A stretch of DNA of 64,000 nt, taken from contig NZ_FCOG02000009.1 in NCBI RefSeq assembly GCF_001544975.2, positions 80,441 to 144,440 on the forward strand, given 5' to 3'. The position numbers were made by a program, and so were the translations under genes. Under the pieces are notes generated by a model. It was given only the letters and a program-made list of their open reading frames with translations, made no database searches and was not told the DNA's origin. The stretch comes from Caballeronia arationis. Lineage in GTDB: Bacteria; Pseudomonadota; Gammaproteobacteria; Burkholderiales; Burkholderiaceae. Position 1 is the stretch's first letter. Every line of letters starts with the position of its first letter. This document shows, piece after piece, positions 35,829 to 44,191 of the stretch.

Positions 35829-37436
35829 ATGATGGTCAATCGGACTCTGGTCAATAAGACTCCTTTCGTAGTCGATTCGACTGCAAAAGACTTGCTCGAC
35901 GCGCTTGTGCCGCTGATGCAGGACCTGTCGCGCGATCTCTCCGACACGGAGCGCTACCGGCGGCTCCTGCAGAGCCTGCGCGCGCTTTTTCCGAGCGACG
36001 CGACCGCGTTGCTGCGCCTGGACGGCGACACGCTGGTGCCGCTCGCCATCGACGGCCTCACGAGCGACACGCTCGGCCGGCGCTTTCGCGTTGCCGAGCA
36101 TCCGCGCTTTGCGCAGTTGCTCGCGCAATCCGGACCAACGCGCTTCGCCGCGGACTCGGATCTGCCCGATCCCTACGACGGTCTCGTGAAGGGCGTCACC
36201 GGCGATCTCGAAGTGCACGATTGCCTCGGGTGTCCGCTTTTCATCGGCGGCCGGCCGTGGGGCCTCCTGACGCTCGACTCACTCGATCCGGCGCGCTTCG
36301 ACAGCGTCGACACGGGTTCGCTCGAAGCATTCCTGAGTCTCGCCGCGGCGACGGTGAGCGTGGTCGAGCGCATCGATTCGCTCGCGCGCACGAGCGAGGA
36401 AGAGCACGAACGCGCTGAAGCGTACCGGCAGGCGAGCGCGCCGAGCCATCGCGAGATGATCGGCGCAGGTAAACAGCACAAGCGTTTGCAGGACGAGATC
36501 GCGATCGTCGCGAAGAGCGACCTGACCGTGCTCGTCACGGGCGAGACGGGCGTCGGCAAGGAACTGGTCGCGAGTGCGATCCACGCGCTCTCGCCGCGCG
36601 CGGGCAAGCCGCTCATCAGCGTGAACTGCGCGGCCCTGCCCGACACGCTCGTCGAAAGCGAGCTGTTCGGACACGTGCGCGGCGCGTTCTCGGGCGCTTC
36701 GTCGGACCGGCGCGGCAAATTCGAACTGGCCGACGGCGGCACGCTCTTTCTCGACGAAGTGGGCGAACTGCCGCTCGCCGTGCAGGCAAAGCTGCTGCGC
36801 GTGCTGCAGAACGGGCAACTACAGCGCATTGGCTCCGATAACGAACATACCGTCGATGTGCGGCTGATCGCCGCAACCAATCGCGATCTCGCGCATGAAG
36901 TGCGCGAAGGGCGTTTTCGCGCGGATTTCTATCATCGGCTGAGCGTGTATCCGCTCGTCGTGCCGCCGCTGCGCGAGCGAGGACGCGACGTCCTGCTGCT
37001 CGCGGGATATTTCCTCGAAGAGAACCGCTGGCGGCTCGGTCTCCAGAGCCTGAGACTCGCCACCGATGCGCAGACGGCTCTGCTCGGCTATGCGTGGCCC
37101 GGCAACGTGCGGGAACTGGAACATCTGGTCGGCCGTACGGCCCTGAAGGCGCTTGCGGCGCATCCGGAGCGGCCGCGCATCCTCACGCTCCAGGCCGCCG
37201 ACTTCGGCTTGTCCGACGCAAGCGAAGGTTTGATTTCCGCGCCTCCGGAGGGCTCCGCGCCGAAAGCCGGCTCGCCGGCGCAGCAGGACTTTCGCGGCGC
37301 GGTGACGTCGTTCGAACGCACGCTGCTCCTCGACGCGCTCGCGCGCCATGACCAGACCTGGGCAGCGGCTGCGCGCGAACTGGGCATGGACCGCGCCAAT
37401 TTGAATCGACTGGCGAAACGGCTCGGCCTCAAATAA
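35829..37436 (+). CDS. norR: Nitric oxide-responsive sigma-54 activator NorR
   Basis: A 535-residue enhancer-binding protein. An N-terminal GAF domain (about 25-180; VPLAIDGLTSDTLGRRF, ADSDLPDPYDGLV) senses NO through a mononuclear iron. An AAA+ domain follows with Walker A GETGVGKE near 238, the sigma-54 loop GAFSGA near 285 (T to S in GAFTGA) and Walker B GGTLFLDEVGEL near 305. A Fis-type helix-turn-helix ends it (AAARELGMDRANLNRLAKRLGL). ATG 35829 and 35832 are the only plausible starts; neither has a ribosome site and TATAAT lies at 35821-35826, so a leaderless message is possible. Divergent from hmp-nnrS. Confidence 0.93.
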   Translation: MMVNRTLVNKTPFVVDSTAKDLLDALVPLMQDLSRDLSDTERYRRLLQSLRALFPSDATALLRLDGDTLVPLAIDGLTSDTLGRRFRVAEHPRFAQLLAQSGPTRFAADSDLPDPYDGLVKGVTGDLEVHDCLGCPLFIGGRPWGLLTLDSLDPARFDSVDTGSLEAFLSLAAATVSVVERIDSLARTSEEEHERAEAYRQASAPSHREMIGAGKQHKRLQDEIAIVAKSDLTVLVTGETGVGKELVASAIHALSPRAGKPLISVNCAALPDTLVESELFGHVRGAFSGASSDRRGKFELADGGTLFLDEVGELPLAVQAKLLRVLQNGQLQRIGSDNEHTVDVRLIAATNRDLAHEVREGRFRADFYHRLSVYPLVVPPLRERGRDVLLLAGYFLEENRWRLGLQSLRLATDAQTALLGYAWPGNVRELEHLVGRTALKALAAHPERPRILTLQAADFGLSDASEGLISAPPEGSAPKAGSPAQQDFRGAVTSFERTLLLDALARHDQTWAAAARELGMDRANLNRLAKRLGLK

Positions 37437-37456
37437 CTGTCGAGCCGAATAGAAAT

Positions 37457-37470
37457 TGATGTACATCAAA
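37457..37470. promoter_or_regulatory. FNR/Anr/DNR box
   Basis: TTGATGTACATCAA is a perfect match to the TTGAT-N4-ATCAA consensus of the CRP/FNR family of low-oxygen and NO regulators. It lies 278 bases upstream of the first cytochrome gene and 20 bases after norR. If it acts at -41.5, transcription would begin near 37505, leaving a leader of about 240 bases. It is well placed to induce the oxidase operon at low oxygen. Confidence 0.85.
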
Positions 37471-37747
37471 GAATCGCATCAAAGTCTGGGCAAATTCCCA
37501 TCGACCATTGTTGCCCGCATCAAAAAAGTGGTATTGATTATTCAAGTACCAAGCGATGCGCGCTTTGGTCACGGGTAGTTTCAGAGTTTTGGCATTCTCG
37601 ATTGCAGCATTGATGCTGGCAATTTTTGACGAGTCTTCTAAGATCAGTTAAGCAAGGGGTACCCGTAATCGTTTTTCGTAGTGCCTTAAGACAAGCCTGT
37701 TGCCGGATCGCCGCAATTGCCGACGCTCCAGATGCAACGGATCGAAC

Positions 37748-38491
37748 ATGGCAAATCGAAACGGGGGACACGTGGGAAGACGCAGCGCCCTTTTCGTATT
37801 CGTGATCCATGCGGTCCTCGCGTTCTTCAGCATGAACGCCTTCGGCGCCGACGCGACGAACGAGCGCGCGCCCGACACGATGGCGGCACGCGTGCTGGCC
37901 TGCGCCGCTTGCCACGGCCCGCGCGGCGAAGGCACCGACAACGACTATTTCCCCCGCCTCTCCGGCAAGCCCGCCGGCTATCTCTACAACCAGCTGCAAG
38001 CGTTTCGCGACGGACGCCGCAAGTATCCGCCGATGAACTACCTGCTCGCCTATCTTCCCGACGCCTATCTGCACGACATCGCCAATTACTTCGCGGCCGA
38101 ACGTCCGCCGTTTCCGCCGCCGAGCGCCGTGACCGTCGATGCGAAGACGCTCGCGCTCGGCAAGGCCATCGTCACGCAGGGCGATCCGTCGCGCAAGATT
38201 CCTGCGTGCGTCTCGTGCCATGCTGCCGCGATGACCGGCATGGAGCCCGCCGTTCCGGGCTTGCTCGGCCTGCATGCGGACTACCTCAGCGCGCAACTCG
38301 GCGCATGGCGTTACGGCACCCGCAGCGCGCTCGCGCCCGATTGCATGAAGAAGGTCGCCTCGCAGTTGAGCGACCGCGACATCACGGCGGTCGCGGGCTT
38401 TCTCGCGTCGCTGCCTGCGCCCGCGAATCCGGTGCCGGTCGCCGCCGGTTCGCTCAAGATGCCGCTCGCCTGCGGCAGCGTCCCCAACTAG
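37748..38491 (+). CDS. Di-haem c-type cytochrome, c4-like
   Basis: An exported electron carrier of 247 residues. A signal sequence (RRSALFVFVIHAVLAFFSMNAFG) ends near residue 33. Two haem c attachment motifs follow, CAACH (52-56) and CVSCH (154-158), each in its own cytochrome fold, as in the c4 type. GPRGEGTDNDYFPRLSGKPA after the first motif is typical of c4-class proteins. It is the first gene of the oxidase operon behind an FNR box and probably feeds electrons to the ba3-type oxidase. ATG 37748 is the start that puts the signal peptide first. Confidence 0.88.
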   Translation: MANRNGGHVGRRSALFVFVIHAVLAFFSMNAFGADATNERAPDTMAARVLACAACHGPRGEGTDNDYFPRLSGKPAGYLYNQLQAFRDGRRKYPPMNYLLAYLPDAYLHDIANYFAAERPPFPPPSAVTVDAKTLALGKAIVTQGDPSRKIPACVSCHAAAMTGMEPAVPGLLGLHADYLSAQLGAWRYGTRSALAPDCMKKVASQLSDRDITAVAGFLASLPAPANPVPVAAGSLKMPLACGSVPN

Positions 38492-38504
38492 CGGAGGAAG
38501 AGAC

Positions 38505-39830
38505 GTGCTCATCGACGTGCCCGGTCTCCGACGCCTGCAACTGCCATCGGTCCGTGCGCTGATCCGGACGATCGGCGCGCTGGCGATGTCCGGCGCGCTG
38601 ATCGCCGATGCCGGCGCGCAGTCGACCGCACCGAAGGCACCGGCAGCCGGTGCGAAGGGCGATGCAGCGCAGATCGCGCGCGGCGAGTACCTTGCGCGCG
38701 CGGGCGATTGCGTCGCGTGCCACACGCTGCCGGCGGGCAAGGTGTTCGGCGGCGGCCGTCCGATGGACACGCCTTTCGGCACGCTCTTCACGCCGAACAT
38801 CTCGTCCGACAAGGCGACCGGAATCGGCAACTGGACCGCCGCCGAGTTCTACACGATGATGCACACGGGCAAGTCGCGCGACGGCGAGCTGCTCTATCCC
38901 GCGATGCCGTTCGGCTCGTACACGAAGGTGACGCGCGCCGATTCCGATGCGATCTACGCTTACCTGATGTCCACGACACCGGTGAACCAGCCGAATCGTG
39001 CGCATGAGTTGCGCTTTCCGTTCAACAAGCGCCAGTTGCTGATCGGCTGGCGTTCGCTCTTTTTCCGCCAGGGCGAATACGAGCCCGATCCAAAGCAGTC
39101 GGCGGAATGGAATCGCGGCGCGTATCTCGTCGAAGGTCTCGGGCATTGCTCGATGTGCCACACGGCGATCAACGCGCTCGGCGGCAACGTCGCGTCGAAG
39201 GCGTTCGAAGGCGGGCTGATTCCGCTGCAGAACTGGTACGCGCCTTCGCTCACGTCGAACAAGGAAGCCGGTCTCGGCGACTGGAGCATCGACGACATCG
39301 TGGGTCTCCTGCACGCGGGCATCTCGAATCGTGGCGCGGTCTACGGGCCGATGGCGGAAGTCGTCTACAACAGCCTGATGTACCTGACCGAAGACGACGT
39401 GCGCGCGATGGCGGTCTATCTGAAGGCGCTCCCGCAGCGTTCCGGCGACAAGGCCGAGCCGCCTACCCCGGCCGTCACCGAGGCGCGCAACGACCTCGCG
39501 CCGCTCGGCAAGAAGGTCTACGACGCGCAATGCGCGCTGTGCCACGCCGCCGAAGGACAGGGCAAGCTGCCGCACTTCCCGCCGCTCGCGAACAACCAGT
39601 CGATCGTGATGAACTCGGCGGTCAATCCGATCCGCATGGTGCTCAACGGCGGCTATCCGCCCGGCACCTTCAAGAACCCGAAGCCGTATGGCATGCCGCC
39701 GTTCGCGCAGTCGCTGTCGGATGTGGAGGTGGCGGCGGTCGTCACGTATATCCGCACGGCGTGGGGTAATCGCGGCGCGGCCGTGAGCGTGAAGGAAGTG
39801 AACGAACTGCGCTCGGCGCCACTTTATTGA
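38505..39830 (+). CDS. Tri-haem c-type cytochrome (dehydrogenase cytochrome-subunit type)
   Basis: A 441-residue exported or membrane-anchored cytochrome with three haem motifs: CVACH (69-73), CSMCH (215-219) and CALCH (343-347). The domain order and length match the cytochrome subunit of membrane gluconate/alcohol dehydrogenases, with GKVFGGGRPMDTPFGTLFTPNI after haem 1. No dehydrogenase large subunit is present here, so in this operon it more likely acts as a donor to the oxidase. GTG 38505 has GGAGG seven bases upstream and lies 13 bases after the previous stop. Oxidase subunit genes follow eight bases after its stop. Confidence 0.88.
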   Translation: MLIDVPGLRRLQLPSVRALIRTIGALAMSGALIADAGAQSTAPKAPAAGAKGDAAQIARGEYLARAGDCVACHTLPAGKVFGGGRPMDTPFGTLFTPNISSDKATGIGNWTAAEFYTMMHTGKSRDGELLYPAMPFGSYTKVTRADSDAIYAYLMSTTPVNQPNRAHELRFPFNKRQLLIGWRSLFFRQGEYEPDPKQSAEWNRGAYLVEGLGHCSMCHTAINALGGNVASKAFEGGLIPLQNWYAPSLTSNKEAGLGDWSIDDIVGLLHAGISNRGAVYGPMAEVVYNSLMYLTEDDVRAMAVYLKALPQRSGDKAEPPTPAVTEARNDLAPLGKKVYDAQCALCHAAEGQGKLPHFPPLANNQSIVMNSAVNPIRMVLNGGYPPGTFKNPKPYGMPPFAQSLSDVEVAAVVTYIRTAWGNRGAAVSVKEVNELRSAPLY

Positions 39831-39837
39831 GGACGTA

Positions 39838-40011
39838 ATGAGCAAGCCATTCTCCGAGAGGGACGCAAGCGATGAAGCCGCCGTCGACGAGATCGTCGCG
39901 AGCGGGCCGACGGGCGCCATCGCGCTCGCGAGCATCGCGACGGCGATCGTCGTCGGCCTGTGGTTCGCGTTCTACTTCCTCGTCTTCCTGCCTCGCGGCG
40001 TGATTCACTGA
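39838..40011 (+). CDS. Small single-helix oxidase subunit (subunit IIa-like), 57 residues
   Basis: A 57-residue protein with a hydrophilic, acidic N-terminal half (SERDASDEAAVDEIVASG) and one transmembrane helix (LASIATAIVVGLWFAFYFLVF). It lies between the tri-haem cytochrome and subunit II, eight and ten bases away, with GAGGA just upstream of ATG 39838. In ba3-type oxidases of Thermus a small one-helix subunit IIa is encoded immediately before subunit II, so the same role is likely. It is easily missed by gene finders because of its length. Confidence 0.75.
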   Translation: MSKPFSERDASDEAAVDEIVASGPTGAIALASIATAIVVGLWFAFYFLVFLPRGVIH

Positions 40012-40021
40012 GGCCAAGCAC

Positions 40022-40597
40022 ATGGCGACGAACCCTCCGCCGTCACATTCGCACGAAGTCGCCGAGCGCATCGAAAAGCGCTGGGCGATGGTCGTGATCG
40101 CGATCGTCACGGTGCTCGTCGCGATGGTGATCTTCACCGGCCTGAACTGGGCGATGATGCCGCCGTCGCGCGTCGAGACCGTGCGGCCGGAGACGCTGCA
40201 CGTCTCCGGCGAATTCATCGAGAGCAATCTCGGCAGCGCGGTGGAAGCGGATGGCTCGGTGACCGTGCGCATCGTCGCGCAGCAGTACTCGTTCACGCCC
40301 CAGTGCCTCCTCGTTCCCGCCGACACCCCGATCACCTTCCGCGCGACGAGCTCGGACGTCGTGCACGGCTTCCTCATCACGAACACGAACATCAACTCGA
40401 TGCTCGAACCGGGCTACATCGCGACGTTCAAGACCACGTTCAACAAGCCGGGCGACCATCTGATGCCGTGCCACGAATACTGCGGCGTGGGGCATCAGGG
40501 CATGTGGGCGCATGTCAAGGTGATCGACAAGTCGGCCTTCATGCAGATGGCAGCCGCCCTGCCGGCGAATTCGCGGAGGTTGAGCTGTGTTAAATAG
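40022..40597 (+). CDS. ba3-type cytochrome c oxidase subunit II
   Basis: A 191-residue membrane-anchored protein: one N-terminal helix (AMVVIAIVTVLVAMVIFTGL) and a periplasmic cupredoxin domain. The full CuA set is present: H115 (VVHGF), C150, E152, C154, H158 and M161 in CHEYCGVGHQGM. It therefore takes electrons from cytochrome c, which separates it from NO reductase (whose partner is NorC). The ATG at 40022 follows the IIa gene by ten bases; the end overlaps subunit I by eleven bases. Confidence 0.92.
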   Translation: MATNPPPSHSHEVAERIEKRWAMVVIAIVTVLVAMVIFTGLNWAMMPPSRVETVRPETLHVSGEFIESNLGSAVEADGSVTVRIVAQQYSFTPQCLLVPADTPITFRATSSDVVHGFLITNTNINSMLEPGYIATFKTTFNKPGDHLMPCHEYCGVGHQGMWAHVKVIDKSAFMQMAAALPANSRRLSCVK

Positions 40598-42212
40598 CAA
40601 GCGACTCGTTCTCGCGCACTTCTGGCTTGCGTTTGCGGCGTTCGGCATCGCGCTTCTGCTCGGTGCATGGCAGATGTACGTGCGCAGCCCGCTGCATCCG
40701 TGGCTGCAGGACGCCGAGATCTACTATCGCTCCGTCACGGCGCACGGCTCGGCGATGGGCTACGTGTTCCCGACGCTCATCGCGATGGGCTTCGGCTATG
40801 CAGTGAGCGAACTCGCGCTCAAGAAGGCGCTGATTGGCGCACGCTGGGCGTGGGCGGGCTTCGTTCTGGTCGCGGTGGGGTCGGTCGTCGCGATGGTGCC
40901 GGTCGCGATGGGCCTTGCGTCGGTCCTCTACACGTTCTATCCGCCGATGATCGGCAGCGTGTTCTATTACATCGGCGTGGTGCTCGTGGTGGTCGGATCG
41001 TGGATCTGGGTCGCGCTGATGTCAGTGAACCTGAACGCATGGAAGCGAGAGAATCCGGGGCGCCCGGTGCCTCTCGCGATGTTCGCGACGGTGGCCGGCG
41101 CCTACCTCTGGGGCTGGACGGCGGTGGGCGCTGCGCTCGAAATCCTGTTCCAGATCCTGCCTGTCGCGCTTGGGCTGAAGAGCACGATCGATGCGGGACT
41201 CGCACGCGTCTTCTTCTCATGGACGCTGCACGCGATCGTCTATTTCTGGCTGATGCCTGCCTACATCGCGTACTACACGATCATCCCGCGTGCGATCGGC
41301 GGGCGTCTCTACAGCGATTCGATGGCGCGCATCTCGTTCATCCTGTTCCTCGTGGTATCGATGCCGATCGGCATTCACCATCTTTTCGCCGATCCGCAGG
41401 TCGGTTCGGGCTTCAAGTTCATGCACTCGGTGTTCACGGCGCTCGTCGCGGTGCCGACGCTGCTGACCGTGTTCACGATCTGCGCGTCGGTGGAGATCGC
41501 GGCGCGGCTGCGCGGCGGTCATGGCGCGCTCGGCTGGATTCGCGCACTGCCGTGGCACAACCCGATGATGCTCGCCGTCGCGTTCTCGTTCGTGATGCTC
41601 GGCTTCGGCGGCGCGGGCGGCATCATCAACATGAGCTATCAACTCGATTCCACGATCCACAATACGCAGTGGATCACCGGCCACTTCCATCTGATCTTCG
41701 CGGGCGCGATCGTCATCATGTACTTCGCGATTGCGTACGACCTGTGGCCGCATCTCACGGGACGCGCGCTCGCGAACGTGAAGCTGATCCGCGCGCAACT
41801 GTGGCTGTGGTTCATCGGCATGATCGTGCTGACGTTTCCGTGGCACTACGCGGGCATCCTCGGCATGCCGCGCCGCATGGCCTTCTACGACTATACGAAT
41901 CCCGAGATCGCGGCGCAGGCGTTCTCGGTAATCCTCTCGGTGATCGGCGGCTTCATCCTCGTCGCGTCGGCGGTGCTGTTCTTCATCGTGCTGGTCCAGG
42001 CGCATCGCGGCGAGCGCATCGTGCCCGAGGAGTTTCGCTTCAGCGTGGCCGTGCATGAGCCGCGCACGATTCCGGTCGCGTTGAACGGCTTCGCGCTCTG
42101 GCTCGCGCTGATGATCGGCCTCACGCTCGTCAACTACGGCTATCCGATCGCGCAGTTGATGACGCGCTCGGAAACGTCGGTGCCGGCCGTTCCCATCGGA
42201 GCGCAGCGATGA
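40587..42212 (+). CDS. ba3-type cytochrome c oxidase subunit I
   Basis: A 541-residue catalytic subunit with about thirteen helices. Metal ligands of a B-family haem-copper oxidase are all there: H53 and H368 for the low-spin haem, H366 for the high-spin haem, and H215, H264 and H265 for CuB. Y219 in HAIVY is the cross-linked tyrosine that marks a true oxidase; NO reductases lack it. GIHHLFADP mirrors the Thermus ba3 sequence. GTG 40587 is the start, with GGAGG upstream. It pumps protons while reducing O2 to water and, by analogy with Thermus ba3, may have weak NO reductase activity. Confidence 0.93.
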   Translation: MLNSKRLVLAHFWLAFAAFGIALLLGAWQMYVRSPLHPWLQDAEIYYRSVTAHGSAMGYVFPTLIAMGFGYAVSELALKKALIGARWAWAGFVLVAVGSVVAMVPVAMGLASVLYTFYPPMIGSVFYYIGVVLVVVGSWIWVALMSVNLNAWKRENPGRPVPLAMFATVAGAYLWGWTAVGAALEILFQILPVALGLKSTIDAGLARVFFSWTLHAIVYFWLMPAYIAYYTIIPRAIGGRLYSDSMARISFILFLVVSMPIGIHHLFADPQVGSGFKFMHSVFTALVAVPTLLTVFTICASVEIAARLRGGHGALGWIRALPWHNPMMLAVAFSFVMLGFGGAGGIINMSYQLDSTIHNTQWITGHFHLIFAGAIVIMYFAIAYDLWPHLTGRALANVKLIRAQLWLWFIGMIVLTFPWHYAGILGMPRRMAFYDYTNPEIAAQAFSVILSVIGGFILVASAVLFFIVLVQAHRGERIVPEEFRFSVAVHEPRTIPVALNGFALWLALMIGLTLVNYGYPIAQLMTRSETSVPAVPIGAQR

Positions 42213-43009
42213 GCGACGAACGCCTCTTCTCGATCGGCAATCCCTGGTTCAAGGCGAGCGTCGCCGCGACGGTGGGGCTCGCGCTGGTGTCGGCGATAGT
42301 CGGCTTCGTATGGCTGCCGTCGGCGCAAAGCGACGCGCCGTTCAAGGGCATCTGGAATGCGATCTGCAGTGCCGCGGGCGTGCCGCAGCAATGGTACGGC
42401 GGCGGAGAACCGGTGGCGCCGAAGGTGAAGCTGAGTTCGGTCGAAGTGACGCCGCAACTGCTCGCGCATCCGAGCGCGAATTCGGTCGGTCGCGGCGCGA
42501 CGCTCGCACTCCGCTGCACAATGTGCCACGGCGAACGCGGCATGAGCGATGCGAATTCGCCGAATCTCGCGGGGCAATATGCGGTCGTGATCTACAAGCA
42601 GTTGCTCGATTTCCAGCGCGGCGTGCGGACCAACGCCGTGATGTCGCCGATGGCGATGAACCTGAGCGACCAGGACATGCGCGATCTCGCGGCGTATTAC
42701 GCGAGCCTGCCGAGGCCGCCTGCGCAGCGCCACGTGAGCGAGGCGAACGCACCGGCCATCGTCGCGCACGGGTCGCCGATGCGCAATATCGCGCCGTGCG
42801 CGGCGTGTCACGGCGGCATCGACAGCAAGGCGGGCAGCCCGTGGCTCGACGGCCTGCCGGCTGCCTACACGAAGGCACAACTGCATGCATTTGCAAGCGG
42901 CGCGCGCAGCAACGACATCAACGAACAGATGCGCAACGTCGCGCGCAACATGACGCCGGAGGAGATCGACGCGGCCGCCGAATACTACGAGGGCGTCAAC
43001 GCACGCTGA
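42209..43009 (+). CDS. Membrane-anchored di-haem cytochrome c, c4-like
   Basis: A 266-residue cytochrome held in the membrane by an uncleaved N-terminal helix (VAATVGLALVSAIVGFVWL). Two haem motifs, CTMCH (103-107) and CAACH (197-201), sit in two cytochrome c folds; MSPMAMNLSDQDMRDLAAYY is typical of c4. Its start overlaps the subunit I stop by four bases, so it is made together with the oxidase and is probably the direct electron donor to CuA. It is the last gene of the operon. Confidence 0.9.
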   Translation: MSDERLFSIGNPWFKASVAATVGLALVSAIVGFVWLPSAQSDAPFKGIWNAICSAAGVPQQWYGGGEPVAPKVKLSSVEVTPQLLAHPSANSVGRGATLALRCTMCHGERGMSDANSPNLAGQYAVVIYKQLLDFQRGVRTNAVMSPMAMNLSDQDMRDLAAYYASLPRPPAQRHVSEANAPAIVAHGSPMRNIAPCAACHGGIDSKAGSPWLDGLPAAYTKAQLHAFASGARSNDINEQMRNVARNMTPEEIDAAAEYYEGVNAR

Positions 43010-43123
43010 TCGGGCACGGACGTTCGTCCACACCGGTTGCGGTGTTATCGTTGCCCGCGCGAGGTGCGTTCTGTATCTTGGGCTTGTCGAAACCGTAGTC
43101 GAAGACAAGGCCAGGTACAACGA

Positions 43124-44191
43124 ATGGAAGCCGAAGCAACCTCCGACGCGCACGAAGACCCGCGCGCGCCGATACGAACCGACGTCCTGATCGTCGGCGC
43201 AGGGCCGGTGGGCCTCTTCGCCGCGTTCGAAGCGGGCGTGATCGGGCTCTCATGCCAGATCGTCGATGCGCTCGGACGCGTCGGCGGGCAGTGCATCGAG
43301 CTGTATCCCGACAAACCGATCTACGACATTCCCGCGATTCCCTCGTGCACCGCGCGCGAACTCGTCGAGCGGCTGATGCAGCAGTGCCGCCCGTTCGATG
43401 TCCCGATCCACCTCGATCAGCGCGTGATGGACCTGACGCAGCGCGACGACGGCCGATTCACCGTGCGCACCGAGCAGGGCATGACATTCGACGTGGCGGC
43501 GATCCTGATCGCGGCCGGCAACGGCGCGTTCCAGCCGCAGCGCCTGTTGCTCCCCGAAGCGACCGCGCTCGAAGAGCGTCACGTGTTCTACAGCGTCGCG
43601 CGGCTCGCGGATTTCGCCGACAAGAACGTGGTCGTCGCGGGCGGCGGCGACTCCGCGCTGGACTGGGCGCTCGCGCTCTCCAACGTCGCGAAACGCCTGG
43701 CGCTCGTGCATCGCCGCAACGGTTTCAGCGCGACGGCTTCGTCGGTCGACAGCATGAAGGGGGCGGTCGCGGCAGGCAAGATGGACTTCGTCGTCGGGAT
43801 GATCGGCGGGCTGAATGCGCCAGAAGGCGCGCTGCAGTCGGTCGCGGTCAAGCAGGTCGAAGGCAGCGCCGAGATTCCCGCCGACATGCTCGTCGTGCTT
43901 TATGGCCTCGTCGCGGACCTGGGCCCGATTGCGAACTGGGGACTGGACATTCGCGGCGGGCGCATCGAGGTCGATACGTCGAACTACGAGTCGTCGCGCC
44001 AGGGCATCTTCGCGGTCGGCGACATCGCCAATTATCCGAACAAGCAGAAGCTGATTCTGTCGGGCTTTCACGAAGCGTCGCTCGCATTGCGCAAGGCTTA
44101 CGCGTACGCGTATCCCGAGAAAAAGCGCGTGCACGTGCATTCCAGCTACGACGCGAAGCTCGCCGAGCGCGTGCAGGCGACCGCTACGTAG
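43124..44191 (+). CDS. Ferredoxin/flavodoxin-NADP+ reductase, thioredoxin-reductase-like
   Basis: A 355-residue flavoprotein with two dinucleotide-binding folds: FAD (VLIVGAGPVGLFAAFEAG, about residues 20-37) and NADPH (VVVAGGGDSALDWALAL). IELYPDKPIYDIPAIPSCTA is a fingerprint of the type-2 ferredoxin-NADP reductases, and the thioredoxin-reductase CxxC is absent between the folds, so a disulphide reductase is excluded. It moves electrons between NADPH and ferredoxin or flavodoxin in the cytoplasm. ATG 43124 is chosen because the FAD fold follows directly; the frame extends to 43037. Convergent with the next gene (eight-base overlap). Confidence 0.9.
   Translation: MEAEATSDAHEDPRAPIRTDVLIVGAGPVGLFAAFEAGVIGLSCQIVDALGRVGGQCIELYPDKPIYDIPAIPSCTARELVERLMQQCRPFDVPIHLDQRVMDLTQRDDGRFTVRTEQGMTFDVAAILIAAGNGAFQPQRLLLPEATALEERHVFYSVARLADFADKNVVVAGGGDSALDWALALSNVAKRLALVHRRNGFSATASSVDSMKGAVAAGKMDFVVGMIGGLNAPEGALQSVAVKQVEGSAEIPADMLVVLYGLVADLGPIANWGLDIRGGRIEVDTSNYESSRQGIFAVGDIANYPNKQKLILSGFHEASLALRKAYAYAYPEKKRVHVHSSYDAKLAERVQATAT

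Noticed and set aside
37521..37545. A second FNR box in TTGATTATTCAA
   Set aside because: The half-sites are TTGA-N4-TCAA; FNR-family boxes need TTGA-N6-TCAA.
40587..42212. Quinol- or cytochrome-dependent NO reductase (NorB) because of the NorR neighbour
   Set aside because: The subunit has the cross-linked oxidase tyrosine in HAIVY and its partner carries a complete CuA site, both absent from NO reductases.
43124..44191. Thioredoxin reductase
   Set aside because: The redox-active CxxC of thioredoxin reductases is missing, while the IELYPDKPIYDIP block of ferredoxin-NADP reductases is present.
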